Numbered from the stretch's first letter, positions 45,694-58,675 are shown. The stretch is 64,000 nt of DNA from Acestrorhynchus altus (GCA_034509495.1 CM067518.1:3446028-3510027), one strand, 5' to 3'. The notes: generated by a model from the sequence alone, not told the origin. Program-made: numbers and translations.

Positions 45694-46878
45694 GCTAAGC
45701 CTTGTTCCAAAATTCCTAAATTCATTTTCCCTCTCACAATTCTACACACCATTACCCATGATGGCAAAGAGGGAAAAGTTTGTTTGAAATTTTTGCAAAT
45801 GTATTAAAAATAAAAACATATACATTAAATATAATGACACCCAACTGCATCTTCTTTCCACTGATCATCCTTCAGATGCTTCTATAGTTTGAATGGTCAC
45901 CTGTGGTAAATTCAGTTGATTGTACATGATTTGGAAAGACACACATCTGTATATAAGGTCCAATAGTAGACGGTGCATTTCAGAAAACTGTCAGTAGACC
46001 TCCGACACAGGATTGTATGAGACACAGGAAGGATCTGAAGAAGGTCCCAATGAGCACAGTGGCCTCCATCATCCGTTAATCCGTAAGAAGTTTGGAAGCA
46101 CTAGGACTCTTCCTAGAGCTGGCCACCTGGCCAAAGTGACTGATCGTGGTAGAAGGACCTTAGTCAAGGAGGTAACCAAGGACCCAATGGTCACTCTGAC
46201 AGAGCTTCAATGTTGCAATGTGGAGAGAGGAGAACCTTCCAGAAGGACAACCATTTCTGCAGCACTCCACCAATCAGACCTGTATAGCAGAGTAACGAGA
46301 CGGAAGCCACTTCTCAGTAAAAACACATGACAGCCCATCTGGAGTTTACCAAAAGGCACCTAAAGGACTCTCAGACCATGAGAAACAATAAGACTGAACT
46401 TTTTGGACTGAATGTCAAACATCATGTCTGGAGGAAACCAGGCACTGCTCCTCACCAAGCCAATACCATTCCTACAGTGAAGCATAGTGGTGGCAGCATC
46501 ATGCTGTGGGGATGTTTGTCTGCAGCAGAAACTGGGAGACTAGTCAAGGTCAAGAGAAAGAGGAATTGCAGCAATTTACAGAGACATTCTTGATGATAAC
46601 CTGCTCCAGAGCATTCTGGACCTCAGAATGGGACAAAGTAGTGGCTTCAGGACAACTCTGTGAATCTGCTTGAGTGACCCAGCCAGACTGCAGACTTGAA
46701 CCTGATTGAACATCTCTGGGGGTATCTACAAAAGGCTTTGCAGCAATGCTCCAGTTGATGGAGCTTGAGAGGTTCTGCAAAGAAGAATGGGAGAAACAGG
46801 TGCCAAGCTTAGAAATAAGGCTGAATCATGACAAAACGTGCAAATAGTGAGGCGTTGTGAATACTTCTGGATGCATTC
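45694..46878 (+). mobile_element. broken Tc1 copy of the CAGTGCATCCGGAAAG family
   Basis: The left inverted repeat is truncated: it starts inside at GCTAAGCCTTGTTCCAAAAT. The right end is GAATACTTCTGGATGCATT. Transposase text runs in two frames: 46013-46330 with STRTLPRAGHLAKVTDRGRR and ERGEPSRRTTISAALHQ, and 46327-46593 with LEFTKRHLKDSQTMRN, KTELFGLNVKHHVWRKPG and [16 protein letters not shown]. The first catalytic Asp and the QQDNDPKH block are deleted. A trace of the C-terminus follows to 46810. Confidence 0.88.
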
Positions 46879-46879
46879 T

Positions 46880-47640
46880 ATGTGAGAGCACAAAACTTTC
46901 AATGGAAGTTCATGTAATTCATTATTTATAGAATATACAAATACAAAAGATACAGCATTGTACGACTGTATGATTAAAATTACGTAAAAATGGAAAACTT
47001 GATATAAAAACGTGATAGCAACATTATATTAACCCTTTGATGATTAAAATGCTTTCATTTTAGTCATTCATTTGTCTTCTCTCATATTCCATTTATAAAC
47101 ACTTTAAAACCCATCCGGCTGGAGCTTCCTCGTGTCACGTGATTCACTGCTACTGTATGATTACTTGCTGATTGGCCGAGTCCCATGAAATAGAGCTTCC
47201 TATTGCATTAAACATTCCAATTTCACATCCCAGTGCACTGCAATGCTGTGAGCAAACACACAGGGACCTCACACTCTCAACCCAGCAGTGTAATGAGCAA
47301 GACATCAGCAAACACTGTTCCACATTGCTAACGCAGAACAAAGCCCCCGTCTGCAGCCACAGGAGCAGCACCTGCTGTCTAACTGAAGGCAGCGAAACGT
47401 CTGTGTGCGAGTGCTGATGCTTCTGAGTGACTGTGAGGGCGAATCGGCGGTCTTCTGCGGGTTAGCGTGTAATGGGTTTTTCTCGTCAGCGTTTTCCCGT
47501 CGCATTGAGATGTTAAAGTGCATCTTTTTCGTTTGCCCGTCTAATGCGTTGTTACAGCTGCTGCGATCCTGCTCATGGCTCCTGACGGAAAATAAAAAGA
47601 ATGAGAAATTCACCAGCTTACATACAGAGATACACTGCAC
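46880..47640. other. intron 1, nothing recognised
   Basis: Unique-looking sequence. Confidence 0.5.
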
Positions 47641-47644
47641 AGCA

Positions 47645-47880
47645 GCCTTGTGACTGGAAGGTTGTCGGTTCGAACCCCTGAACTGGAAGGACATGACTGA
47701 TGTGCCTTTGAGCAAGAAACCAAACTCCCCAGATGCTCTGCAGGGGGCACTGTGCAAAGGGCTGCCTACCGCTCCGGGCACGTGTGCTCACTGCCCCCTG
47801 GTATGTGAATTCACTAGTGTGTGGGTGTGTGTCAATGTGTGTGGAAGGGTTAAATGTGGAGGACATTGTGCAAAACACAC
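47645..47880 (+). mobile_element. SINE-like repeat, second copy
   Basis: ACTGGAAGGTTGTCGGTTCG (box B), AGCAAGAAACCAAACTCCCC and GTGCTCACTGCCCCCTGGTA, then AGGGTTAAATGTGGAGGA, match the repeat at 41205 in the opposite orientation. Confidence 0.75.
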
Positions 47881-48885
47881 AGGGGGTCTACGCACACCTT
47901 CACCTTTACCTGCAGTACTTACTGAATTATTTCACATTACTTAAACAGACATTTAGGATCACTCAAAGCAGCAGTCACTTAGTTACCTTTATTAATCGAA
48001 AGCAATAGTAATCCTGACCACGTCACGTCATTGTGGACCCGGCTCCTGGTTACATGAGCAACTTCTAACGAGGCTGATATAAACAGAACATCAATACAAG
48101 CGCTGCTGTGGACATGGAAATATCAATAATAATAACCAAAGAAACGAGGTAACACACCCTGTTACCCTGTTGACATGCTGTAATGGTGCAAATTTCATTT
48201 GGATCAAAAAAAAAAAAAAAAACTGAATCAGGGCAGCCTTAAAAGTGTAGCTTTGACCCCACTGTCCAAATGCACGTCTACATCCCCACATGCTAATCGA
48301 TGACAGAAGCTCAGAGTTGCTGAACTCTACGAACTTTAAGGTTTCAGGCCTGTGCACAACTGAAGAAGTTCAGATACTGTGTTTTGGCTGCTTTAAAAAG
48401 GGGCTCGGTGCTTCAGAACAGCATGAACATCTTTAATCTGACTGAACGAATACGCCATCATATCACACACATGCATGCTCACGTCCTGACACAGCTGGGT
48501 GCACGGACAGTGTGTCTGGCATGCTGGTCTTTGTCATGGGGTGGAGCTGCCGAGGTCCAGACTATGGACAGAAGGTCACTCTTTACACTGCAGGGAAGCA
48601 ATGAGCTGCCAGGCTGCCATGAACACTGACCGACCACTGCTGCTCTATTGGCTTCGTTCTCGCGTAAAAAACTCTTTGTATCTTTCCATCATCCTTCTTC
48701 TGCCTCGGCTGCTTTTAGTCTCTCTCCTTTTCTCACACATGATTACACACAGTTCTAGTGTTAAACTAAGTGAGAGGAAATAACAGATTATGTGAAATAC
48801 TGCAGTGATGTAAACCAGACGCAGTGGAAATACAGGCTGTCTTCAGGAGGACAACAAAAGTCGTTAACCTTTAATTTAAAGCCCT
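47880..48885. other. intron 1, A run at 48208-48223
   Basis: Apart from the A run nothing is recognised. Confidence 0.5.
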
Positions 48886-48886
48886 A

Positions 48887-49910
48887 TCATTCAATAACTG
48901 CTGTGAATGATTCAGTTTCTACTTCAAATGATTCAGTAACTGCTGTGAATGTTTCATTACCCATTATAAACGATTCAGTAACTGCTATAAATGATTCAGT
49001 AACTACTGTTAATGATTCTCTAATATAAATGATTCAGTAACTGCTATAAATGATTCAGTAACTACTGTAAATGATTCAGTAACTACTGTAAATGATTCTC
49101 TACTATAAACGATTCAGTACTTGCTGTGAATGTTTCATTATCTACTATAAATGATTCAGTATCTGCTGTGAACAATTCAGTTTCTACTGTAAATGGTTTT
49201 CTACCACAAATAATTCAGTAAAAATGATTAACTACTATAAATTTTTACAAAAATTATATATCTACTATAGATGATTCAGAACATGTTGTCAATGATTCAG
49301 TGACTGCCCTAGACGAATCAGTATCTACTAGAAAAAATTCTGTGTCTAATATAAATTAAACAACTGCTATAAATGATAACTGAATGATTCATTAACTGGT
49401 ATAAATTATTGTGTATAAATTATTAAAGTGACTAGATTATCCACGTATTTACCATAAAATATTCAGAATCTTCTAAAGATGATTCACTAAATGCCATAAA
49501 AAACCATAAATGATTATTGTATCTACAATAAATGATGAACTATTATAAATGATTAAGCATATAAATGATTCTGTAATTGAATTATCTACTATACAGGACT
49601 GCAATGATTCAGTAAATAAATGATGAAGTAACTACTACAAATGATTCAATATCTGCTATGAATGATACGGGTACTTATTCTTAATTCTATAAAAGAATAA
49701 GCAGCAGCTATAAATGATGAAGAAACTGTTAGAAATGATTCGGTATCTATTATAAATGATTCACTATCTGAATCAAATGATTCAGCAACTGCTATTCAGA
49801 AACAATTCATCTGCTATGAATGATTCTGTAACTGTCATAAAAGAATCGGTAAGTACTACAGGTGATTCTGCATCCACTCTAGGTGACCAAATGATTCAGC
49901 AACTACTATA
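48887..49910. repeat. 21-bp minisatellite decaying along about 1 kb
   Basis: The unit is GATTCAGTAACTGCTATAAA plus T. Units are regular at 48945-49160 and then become irregular, with insertions and truncated units, though ATGATTC persists to 49890. The 78-aa ORF at 48792-49028 translates part of it. Confidence 0.92.
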
Positions 49911-49914
49911 ACCT

Positions 49915-50035
49915 GCTACTCATATCTAACACAGCATAGTTGCCTAAACTGGGAATCCAACCCCCGTCTCCCAACATGGTGTGGTGGCTCTGTGGTGGTG
50001 TTATCAGTGTTACACTGTGGTTGTAACAGTGTTAC
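49915..50035 (-). mobile_element. tRNA-derived SINE fragment
   Basis: On the minus strand CATGTTGGGAGACGGGGGTTG, here split by one base from the usual box B, and AACTATGCTGTGTTAGATAT match the head of the SINE at 15885. Confidence 0.6.
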
Positions 50036-51230
50036 ATAGACCCACAACAACTCAAAAAAACCATATGAATCCAAAAGGTTTGCTGCCTGGTTAAAAGGTT
50101 CTTCTCCACAACAGTAAAGCTCTTGTAGACTCTTGTAGAGCCTATTAGAAAATCATTCTATACACCTCCAAAAACAAACGGAATCCATTTTCCTTTTTGA
50201 TAATCCTTTCCAGTGATAAGCACAGTACTCTATAATTTTACTGAATAATTGCTCTGAACAGCAAAGCCAGCAGAACTGCAAACAAACATCTGTACAAGCA
50301 CAAGCCTTGCTTATTACATCAAGTGTGTCTGTAATCACCCCGGCAAACAGCACTGAGGTATGACCAAATTAGACGTTCCCCTCAACGGGTGCATATTACT
50401 AAAATTAAGGGCCGATGGAACATTACACAACCCAGGAAGCGCGTGGCATCTTCAAACACAGGGCCTTATCTAATCTGAGCAGGATCTAACAGCAATCAGA
50501 CGACAATAACTGCAGCCAACGGAACAAGCAGACGTATCACCTGAAAAAAAAAAAAGACACAAACTGCACAAATCAATCAAACGAACGAGTAAACGGACAC
50601 CTGACAGGTACAGCAGAATCAACCAATCCCTGAACTCCATCTAGGCCGGATTCACTAAAGTGTCTCAAAGAGCAACAGCAGTGAAATTACAGAAAGATGG
50701 AGAGGAAACACAGTCTGAAAGGCAGTGTGTCTCAGGATACCGTTAGGTTTAATCAGTTTAATGGGACATAAGTGAGGACAAGACTGTCAGCCGTGGTCAA
50801 TGATATCTAACTTAGAACCCAGAACACCAAAGATCACAGTGAAAGGAGGCGGTGCTAAAAGGCCACTGGTGTCGCTCTTTAAGTAAGAATTTCTTCCTCG
50901 ATTTTTCTTCACTGCGTGAATAAATTCGAGGATTGGATTCAGTTTTCTTCTATTTTGAAATCCCAAATTGATTTAACCAATTAACAGAAATAAAACTGTT
51001 ATTTAGGAATGAATTCATTCATGTATAAGCTATAAAATGCAGAAAAAAGGCTCTTAAAAACGACTACATCGGAAAAATATGAAGAAGCCCAGGTTTTCAC
51101 GAAGCACTTTGTCACTTAACTCATACAGAACAACCTGCACGTTCAATACATGAACGTGTGACCTTATTTACAAAATGTCGCAGTGTTTGGACCCTGATTT
51201 TGAGATGGAACACATCGGGGAACGAGTCCG
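50035..51230. other. intron 1, mostly unrecognised
   Basis: A GGTTCTTT-type fragment lies at 50080-50150. The rest, including 50360-50700, is unique-looking. Confidence 0.45.
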
Positions 51231-51600
51231 CACTGAGCTGATGTCAATAAGTTGATTTTCTCTAAAATGCCAGGTACATATTCGTCCCACCGCCCGCTGT
51301 TTCGGCGAGAGACGCTCTCAGCCGGAATTAAGGCCAGGGCACAAACATTCAGCAGCAGAGCCTAAAAAAATAATCAAGTCAGTGGGGTAAGCTCTTAATT
51401 TGCCATGAATTTTTCAGCACAAGAAATGAAGAGAGAGCTATGACCAAAGTCAACAGACAAAATCCAGCTTTAATAAGATGGCCACGTCAGTCAGACAGAG
51501 AGGAATTTAAGTGCGAGTAGGAAAACAGTCTGAAAATCTGTGGGGCTTAGCTTGACAAGAGGGAATCCTCCGATCAACAGGCTTTGAACCGCTAGTAGTT
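51230..51600. promoter_or_regulatory. repeat-poor island in intron 1
   Basis: The stretch has no repeat phrases and contains GCCGGAATTAAGGCC, AAAATAATCAAGTCAG and CTCTTAATTTGCCATGAATT. It is a candidate conserved non-coding element by inference only. Confidence 0.28.
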
Positions 51601-51876
51601 GATCAGCCAAGTAGGGCTGGGCGATATATTGATATTTGTAACTATATCAGGATGTAAACACAGATATATCATCATCATATCGTTCTGTTTTGATCTTACA
51701 GAACATCTTTTTTCTAGGAGTGACTCCATGTGTATAAAGGATTACATTGTATTTTTACCTCGTAAAAAGCTGGTGTCTTCCAGTTGCGTTGAAAGTTTCA
51801 TTCAGTTGTGGTTTGTAGTGAGCTAGGTGGTGTGCTGATGCCATCAACACTTGCTTTCCACACTTAGTGACAAAAC

Positions 51877-51879
<3 letters not shown>

Positions 51880-51919
<40 letters not shown>
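51880..51919. repeat. (CT)n microsatellite
   Basis: A CT run of about 40 bases. Confidence 0.97.
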
Positions 51920-51924
<5 letters not shown>

Positions 51925-52750
51925 GTGATTGTGTTTGTTTGAAAGATACAACAAGGCTAAGTGCCCAAATCACAGCATGTCCGTCGAACCGACTGCTTTC
52001 GTACAGTGTGAGCAGATAAATCTCAGGCGTACAGTGTACAGCTTATGTCTGGGCTTCTGGACTGAACAGAGAAGAAAATTTGACTAACCCATCTCGTCTC
52101 ATATGATCATCAATAGTGGAAATATGATTTATACTCTCGTCCAGGCTACAGATGGTTTAAGAGCAGAACAGATATCAAACAGTACGATATAACTAGTGAT
52201 GTCCCGGTTCCAACCCATGCATCGGGATCAGGGCCAACCTATTTTAATGGATCAGGAATCTGACATTTCCATCTCAATCCAGTTCCGTGTCTTGGTTTTA
52301 ACACACAAACAGATTAGACTGCAGCATTTCAAAGGCACTGGGAGGTGAACTGTAAGGCAGGTCAGTCAGACAATCCATCCATCCATCCATCATTTACCTA
52401 ATCTAAACTGGGGGACTGTATTATTGACATTTACGGCATTTAGCAGACGCCCTTATCCAGAGCCACTTACAAAAGTGCTTTGCTGTTCAGTTGTATTATT
52501 AATACAAACACAAAGATTGCATCGGATTGGTATCAGCTGATGCTCTGCAGACTCGGTGTCGCGTGCCAGCGGACAGAAGAAATGACGAGGGTGCGGAGGC
52601 AAACGCAGGGGTTGGTGATTTAATGAAAAAGAAAAAACAAACCTGGGATACTAACAAACAAAAACTGGGGGACTCTACCACAAAATACACTAAACCTAAA
52701 CAAACATGATCTACTGAGACAAAGACTACAAACAAATCAAAACAAAACAA
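51920..52750. mobile_element. intron 1 with a SINE 3' end at 52428-52470
   Basis: ACATTTACGGCATTTAGCAG followed by ACGCCCTTATCCAGAGC is the 3' end of a tRNA-derived SINE, read on the minus strand. The rest is unrecognised. Confidence 0.6.
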
Positions 52751-52755
52751 GCTAC

Positions 52756-52978
52756 ACTTGGATACAGAGTGAGGGAAGAAGATACAAACAAACAAATGCT
52801 AACTATGCTAACATACAGAGTGAGGGAAGAAGATACAAACAAACAAATGCTAACTATGCTAACATACAGAGTGAGGGAACAAGATACAAACAAACCAATG
52901 CTAACTATGCTAACATACAGAGTGAGGGAACAAGATACAAACAAACCAATGCTAACTATGCTAAAATACAGGCTAGCT
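52756..52978. repeat. 51-bp minisatellite, four units
   Basis: The unit is TACAGAGTGAGGGAAGAAGA, then TACAAACAAACAAATGCTAA, then CTATGCTAACA. The first two units share AAGAAG and AAACAAAT, the last two share AACAAG and AAACCAAT, so the array grew by duplicating a pair or each half separately. Since 51 is a multiple of three, both strands stay open through it; the ORFs are artefacts. Confidence 0.95.
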
Positions 52979-52979
52979 A

Positions 52980-54095
52980 ACAAAAGGACTGAGAAAGACA
53001 GACTGAGATAAAGGGTCTGAAATACATGACATTGATCAGACCTGGGACACGATAAGGAGGGGACAGGGTTACAAATCAGACACAGGTGGGAATGGGCGGA
53101 GCAAGGGAGGAGACAGAACCAAAACAAACAACCCAGGAGAGACAACTAGAACACAACAGGAAGACAGAGGTGAACAGGACTGACAAAGAGCAGACATGAC
53201 ACTCAGGGACAAAATAACTTCATCAGGACATCCCTCATCATGACGTTACAAAACCAAACACATCAAAACTCGATCTCATATTACAGCAGTTGTGTCTGTA
53301 CACATCTAGAAGATGTGAAAAGCGTTGAGAAAATGGAACAATAGACGGCAACATTGGCTGTGTCTCAAATGATTGCACAGTGTCCACCCAGGAAGCCACC
53401 GAGTCATGTCTGAATTAAAGGTTAGTGATCTAGTCTTTAGTCTCAAGTAATGACCATCACTGAGGAGTCTGTTTTACATTATTAAGTGTTATTTAATAGG
53501 GTTTAATGAACTTCTACAGCCATAACTGAGACCCATATTGCCATCAAACAGTTGAATGAGGAACTTCTGCAACTCACAAAATATGGATCATCTGCGCTGA
53601 CCAGCTCTCAGGTGATTTGGTCTGAAAACTTGATACAGCAGTAATAAATACTCACGTTAACTGCATTTGGACATAGAAAACACATTCGGTTTACATTTCT
53701 GGTCAAGATGTGTTTCTGACCACCTCCAAAAGTACTATTAGAATCCATCAGTTACACTGAATCCTGATCTGACCACCAAAACAAAGGTGTAAACAGCAGC
53801 CCTTCAATGTGAGTCAAAACAACAGGGAAGCAATAATGAATTGAAACCATAGAACATTACTACAGTATCTGAGTTTGAAATGCAATTTTGAGCCAATTTT
53901 TTACATTTGTTGTGTATCAGCCAGGCCCCTGTGTCATCCAGCAGCTGGCGAGGGAGGCCATTCAGCTTGCTGTGATGAAAATGTGGCGATGAACTTGCAC
54001 TAATGGTATTTTAATTATTTCTCGCCGTTGAAAGGAAACAATCCACATATTTGGGAATGCTTTAGCCCCCTGATCACATTCCATACTTCCCACAT
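52980..54095. other. intron 1, nothing recognised
   Basis: No recognised element. Confidence 0.5.
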
Positions 54096-54100
54096 TCATA

Positions 54101-54312
54101 GTGCACTATATGGACAAAAGTATTGGGACAACTGCTCAAATTCTTTCATTAAAATGATTGGATGATCACAACCCCACCTCATCCTCAACTCTCCAGCTCA
54201 TCCCCAAATATTGGCTGGACCATCACCAATCCAGAGAACACAAGTCCACTGCTTTATACCCCTCCAGCCCACACCTAGCTTTCAGCATTGTGCCATTGTG
54301 TGTATTTGCACA
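54101..54312 (+). mobile_element. CACTATATG-type MITE copy
   Basis: It starts GTGCACTATATGGACAAAAG and contains AGAGAACACAAGTCCACTGC and TTTATACCCCTCCAGCCCAC. The far end is missing. Confidence 0.75.
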
Positions 54313-54387
54313 TCCATGTCAACCAGTCATTTTATGCATCCTTCCATAGCAATTGCAAAGCAGTAAATTCTACATACATAAGAATAA

Positions 54388-54388
54388 A

Positions 54389-54443
<55 letters not shown>

Positions 54444-54655
54444 TGGATCTGAAAGACCGGGCCGGTCATGGTGTTTAAAGGCCTGATGCAATGTGTTGTA
54501 AAAGGAGACAGTCATGTCTCTATTGTGCTTTCAACCCCTAAGACAGATCAAAAATGCAGAAACATTAACCTCATACCCTGTTAACAAACCAGACACTATG
54601 ATTTATATCTATTATGAATAAATAAATAAATAAATAATAAATAATAAAATCTCAC
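54388..54655. repeat. (AC)n and (AAAT)n microsatellites
   Basis: CA run at 54388-54440 with one AAAC interruption. AAAT-type units at 54618-54650. Confidence 0.95.
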
Positions 54656-54889
54656 TCTTGAGAATGAAGATTAAGGAAATCATTTATCTATAAATGATGA
54701 AAAATTCAGACTATGAACAACATTTATCTCCACGCAGAGAAATAGTGTCTCAGTATGGCGTCGGGTATAATGAACCATGCTGGACATCTCAGAATGGAGT
54801 TTAAAGATTCCTTATGATGCCGTGTGATAGTCTGTGTAATGCATCTTGAATATTCTCACTCAGTTCCTGCAGATTTAGCAGGAGGGGTG

Positions 54890-55090
54890 AGGTAATCCTA
54901 AATTTCAGGGACAGCAGCAATGCAGCTGTTGAAACGGCGCACTTCGTTGATCGTCTCTACCAAACATGCAATGGTAATATCCACACGATCGTTACGGCGC
55001 GCGATACGATAAGACCATACGATGCGACCCCTCTCGAACTCAAACAAGCGCTCTAATTGCTTTTGAACTCTTCTCCTCGTCACACTTCAC
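54890..55090 (-). mobile_element. Tc1/IS630-like N-terminal transposase fragment
   Basis: The minus strand reads LFEFERGRIVWSYRIARRND, the first helix-turn-helix of the FERGRIVGL...IARR type. The rest of the element is gone. It belongs with the copies at 10100, 39790 and 57530. Confidence 0.6.
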
Positions 55091-57530
55091 TTGGGCAGGA
55101 TGCTACCAACACAACAGCACATTCAGAATGGAAATCACGTGCTATCCCTTCAGGGTGAAACCATTCTTTGAAGACGAGTGCCTACGTTCCTACAGAAGAA
55201 TCATTTTAAAACATGGTTCTGTAAAGCAGAAGAAAAGAAGAACCCCTATCCAGTATGTGATCCTCTTTTTTCTCGAGTTCAGAGCAAAGCACCAGCCGGT
55301 TCACCGTCTCTGCGAACTAATTAGAGCTAGTTACAGCACAACCTGAGGCCAATTTGATGCCCCTCGTGTTTTGTATATGAAAGGTGATGGCATTGATTTC
55401 CAAAGAATCATATTACTGAGAGGTGAGAAAAGCTATTAGAGAAAAATCACTGGAGGAGAAAGCATATGTACGAGTCGTCAATATTCTAAATATGGCTTAA
55501 GCCAAAACAAGCCGGTGCTGCAGAAATGTTCAAGGCGTTCTGTTTCTGCTTCGTAAAGACTGAGAAGAGTGTGGGTGACACGCTGAACAATGAACAGGCA
55601 CTGTACATCCAGAGCACAGCCCGGTGCCCAGCTGTTACTGAATAAGCTCAGCAGGATCAGCGAAGGACTTATCATATGATTAAAACAGACGTTGTCCTTG
55701 GAGTCCTGAAGATGACGTGTTCTTCAAGGATCTCTTTCGAATGTACATGTTCCAGAGTTGTCACTGTCATTACATATATCGTATCATAACTTCCATGCCA
55801 AAACCTGTTATCTACGTTTGCCACTTTCTACTTTGTGACATATTTAGCACCATCCATGGTGCCAGTGCTGGTGCTCAAATCCCAAATGGTTCCATGCATG
55901 TTCACTGTAAAACCACAGGTTCTAGGCCAGAAAAACTGGTGCAGTTCTGGCGCCTTAGTCTTGCTTGTCTGGAACCCAAATGTCTGTGATTCCAGTGGCT
56001 GAAGGGCGAGGTCCTACCATCACCTCGTAAAGTTGTTTACCTTCCATACTGACATTTACAAGTAAAAGCAACAGAACCACTGCAAATGCAGCACTGATTA
56101 ATCGCCAGGGGTCCACAGAAAAAACACATTAGTTGCTCTATGTTCTCATGAGCCTTTTGATGCCCACATCCACATACATCATGTTTGGGCTCTCGGTGGA
56201 AGAGTTGAATCTGCTCTGAAATTAATTGGAATTGAATATTTTTACACTGTCTCCCATTTTGCCTGTACGTTTTGTTGTGGTAACAAGGTTTTGGTTACAA
56301 TCACAATATTTATCTGTTACAGAAGACACCTGCGACTGGGCGGAGAAACCAAGCCCCTGTAATACGGTCCATCAGATAAGAGTAAACTTGATTTTTTTTT
56401 TTAATTATTTAGTTCATAAACTCGTGTCAAGTCCAAAAATCACCATTTAAGACATTACTGACACTACCGGCTCCATTAGCACAGAGCTTGGGCCCTGATG
56501 ATTACCATTGCGACATCATTGCGTGGTGCTCGGCTCTCATGACGGAAATGAACACATTTTACATCAATGTCACACCATTTAAAAATGTACATTATCTTAG
56601 TTCTGATTGGTTCTTAAAAATTAAATACTGTATGAGGATAATATCTATTTAATGTAGTTGTTCGGTGTTATTAAAATATGACACATATCCACAAGGTGCT
56701 CCTAAAAAGCAAGAGTGATACTGATTTGTCACAATATCAATATTATTATTATTATTGTTGTTGTTTTTCTTACCGTATAAAAGAGATTTTAACAATATGT
56801 TCCTTAAAAGTAAGATATTTTTAACAGTTTGCAGCAGATTCTTATGACACAAAGAGAAAAAAGGAAACGACAAAATGACAAAAATTGAGCTTTTTGTGTG
56901 ACAACAAAGACATGCAATGCCTTAAACATCTATATATCATAAATACAGATCAGACAAATACGTTTTTGATCAATGTAATTGTGCTTGGAATTTATGGTAA
57001 GAACAGTAACAGGACCCGTAATTTACACGCTCTTTACTGAAGCACCTGGACACGTCGGCATTCCACACAGGTTCCTGCCGTTTCATTTTCCTCCTAACAG
57101 TCAGCCAACTACAGAGGTTACATCAAAGTGAGATTTACTATGGTCAGTTAAGCCTCTTGTCAGTATTCACAGAGCACACTACCAATCAAATTCAGCCCAC
57201 AGTAAATCTGCACCGTATCCACACACACTCGGGCGGATGAAACAAGCACTGGGACCATTCAGAGCATGTCTTTTATTGTTATAAGCCAATTTGTGACTAG
57301 ACAAAGATATTGGTCACATGACTTTTTATAGGACGTTATAAATGTATCATCAATAGACAGCATTGTTATAATCACAGCAATGAGCTGAGTCTCCCATAAC
57401 CACACTATAAATATGACTATGACATTATATGTAATGTGCACTATAAACAGCGTGGGTCAAAATTAAGTGACGTCTGATCTGAGCTCTGTCCGAACATCAA
57501 CCCTCATCACCAATAAACAGTTGCACCCAT
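55090..57530. other. intron 1, nothing recognised
   Basis: The region is AT-rich with a short AAT/ATT run near 56745. No exon or named element is recognised over about 2.4 kb. Confidence 0.5.
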
Positions 57531-58045
57531 AAGGAATGCATGGCTGCAACGGAGTCGTGTAAGCTGCCATGCAGTCACTCTGAACGGCATCGGTTCAAGT
57601 CACGAGTCCTGCTTTAGGACTCCCTTAGAATCCCTGTGTGGAGGCACCAAGATCAGTGCCAAGATCAACAGTTTGCTGTCACGTCACAAGTCCAGGAGGC
57701 CTGGTGACACGGTGCGGGTTGCAATTTTGTACCTCTTCTGAACCCCCGCTCCGGTACACGATTCCAACCGGACCACACTCGCCCGCTATACTGCTGCTGT
57801 CTTAAGAGCTCACCTTGAAAACTCGGATACTATGGGGCGGCCGGCCGCACCTCCGGACCTATCCCCGATTGAACCCTCCACCCCACTGCCCAATCTGCGC
57901 GGGACGCCATGCCGAGACGTCTGACACGTTGCATCAAAACCCCTCATCGTCCCGAGAGCTGAGCTTTCTCCTCACTGTTCCTGATATAACCTTCCTGATC
58001 CTTCCCACGCTTCCTTCAGGATGCAGCTATATCTGGAGTGTGAAT
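57530..58045 (+). mobile_element. broken Tc1/IS630-like transposon copy
   Basis: The plus strand carries ACTCTGAACGGCATCGGTTC, CACGAGTCCTGCTTTAGGAC (DES block), TGTGTGGAGGCACCAAGATC and TCACCTTGAAAACTCGGATA. GACCTATCCCCGATTGAACC (the PDLSPIE block) follows. Many frame breaks are present. Confidence 0.72.
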
Positions 58046-58427
58046 GAACCCATGGATGTCTTTGTGACAGGTTACATTAACTCAGTGAATGAAGTTCAGC
58101 TAAAGTAGGAGGTCTACCAGTGGTCCAACATGATGTGACGGGTCTACAGTCTATGACTTGGACCAGCACATTTCAGGGATGTGGTGTGTGAAATGGAGCT
58201 GGACTGGGGGTTAAACCCTCCCAGTGTCCAGAGTGAGGATGGAGGAGTGCAGTGAGGTGGTTCTGGTGATGGGTGGTGAAATGTGGATGGTGGTCAGTCT
58301 GCTCTCCTGCCAGGCTGATCGAACATTTCCTCTGTTCTTCTGGACAGAAGAGGGAGTGAAGGAGGCTGAGGTGGACGGACGGCGTTTGGCGGCTCTAACG
58401 GCTCTAACGGCTGAGGTAAATTTGTGA
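58045..58427. other. start of intron 1, nothing recognised
   Basis: Unique-looking sequence; the composition rises in GC toward exon 1. Confidence 0.5.
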
Positions 58428-58568
58428 ACGCTCGTCCCGGTCGATGGCGGCCCCCCGCGGCTCCTCGTCGGCGGTTAAACGCGACGCAGACGCGCGTTCA
58501 CGCGGCGGCCGATCCTGTCTGTCAGGAAGCCGTTGCCAGGCGACGCCGCGAGCCCCGCGCGGGCTTAC

Positions 58569-58668
58569 CGTAACCGTGGAGACGGTTCTCCACCTCCGCC
58601 TGGCCGCTCAGCTGGATGTAGAGTCCCATGTAGTGCAAACTGCCCAGGAGGAGCCCGAACGCGCCCAT
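58569..58668 (-). CDS. vstm2l: vstm2l exon 1: start codon and signal peptide
   Basis: The reading begins MGAFGLLLGSLHYMGLYIQL, a hydrophobic N-terminus typical of a signal peptide, and closely follows the family pattern MGA..L..GALHY known from human VSTM2L. The exon gives 33 complete codons, ending H-G-Y, plus one base. It is followed by the donor GTAAGC at 58568-58563. That last G joins the first two bases of exon 2 to make an Ala codon, matching the Ala that opens exon 2 in the human protein, so the junction is well supported. The start lies in a strong initiation context, with G at -3 and G at +4. The exon sits in a CpG-rich block. It is too short for an ORF search, and the plus-strand ORF over it (58444-58695) is a shadow. 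Confidence 0.9.
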
Positions 58669-58675
58669 CTCTGCT

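Noticed and set aside
57815..58108. 97-codon ORF close to exon 1
   Set aside because: The first half overlaps the decayed Tc1/IS630-like copy in a wrong frame and the second half has no motif.
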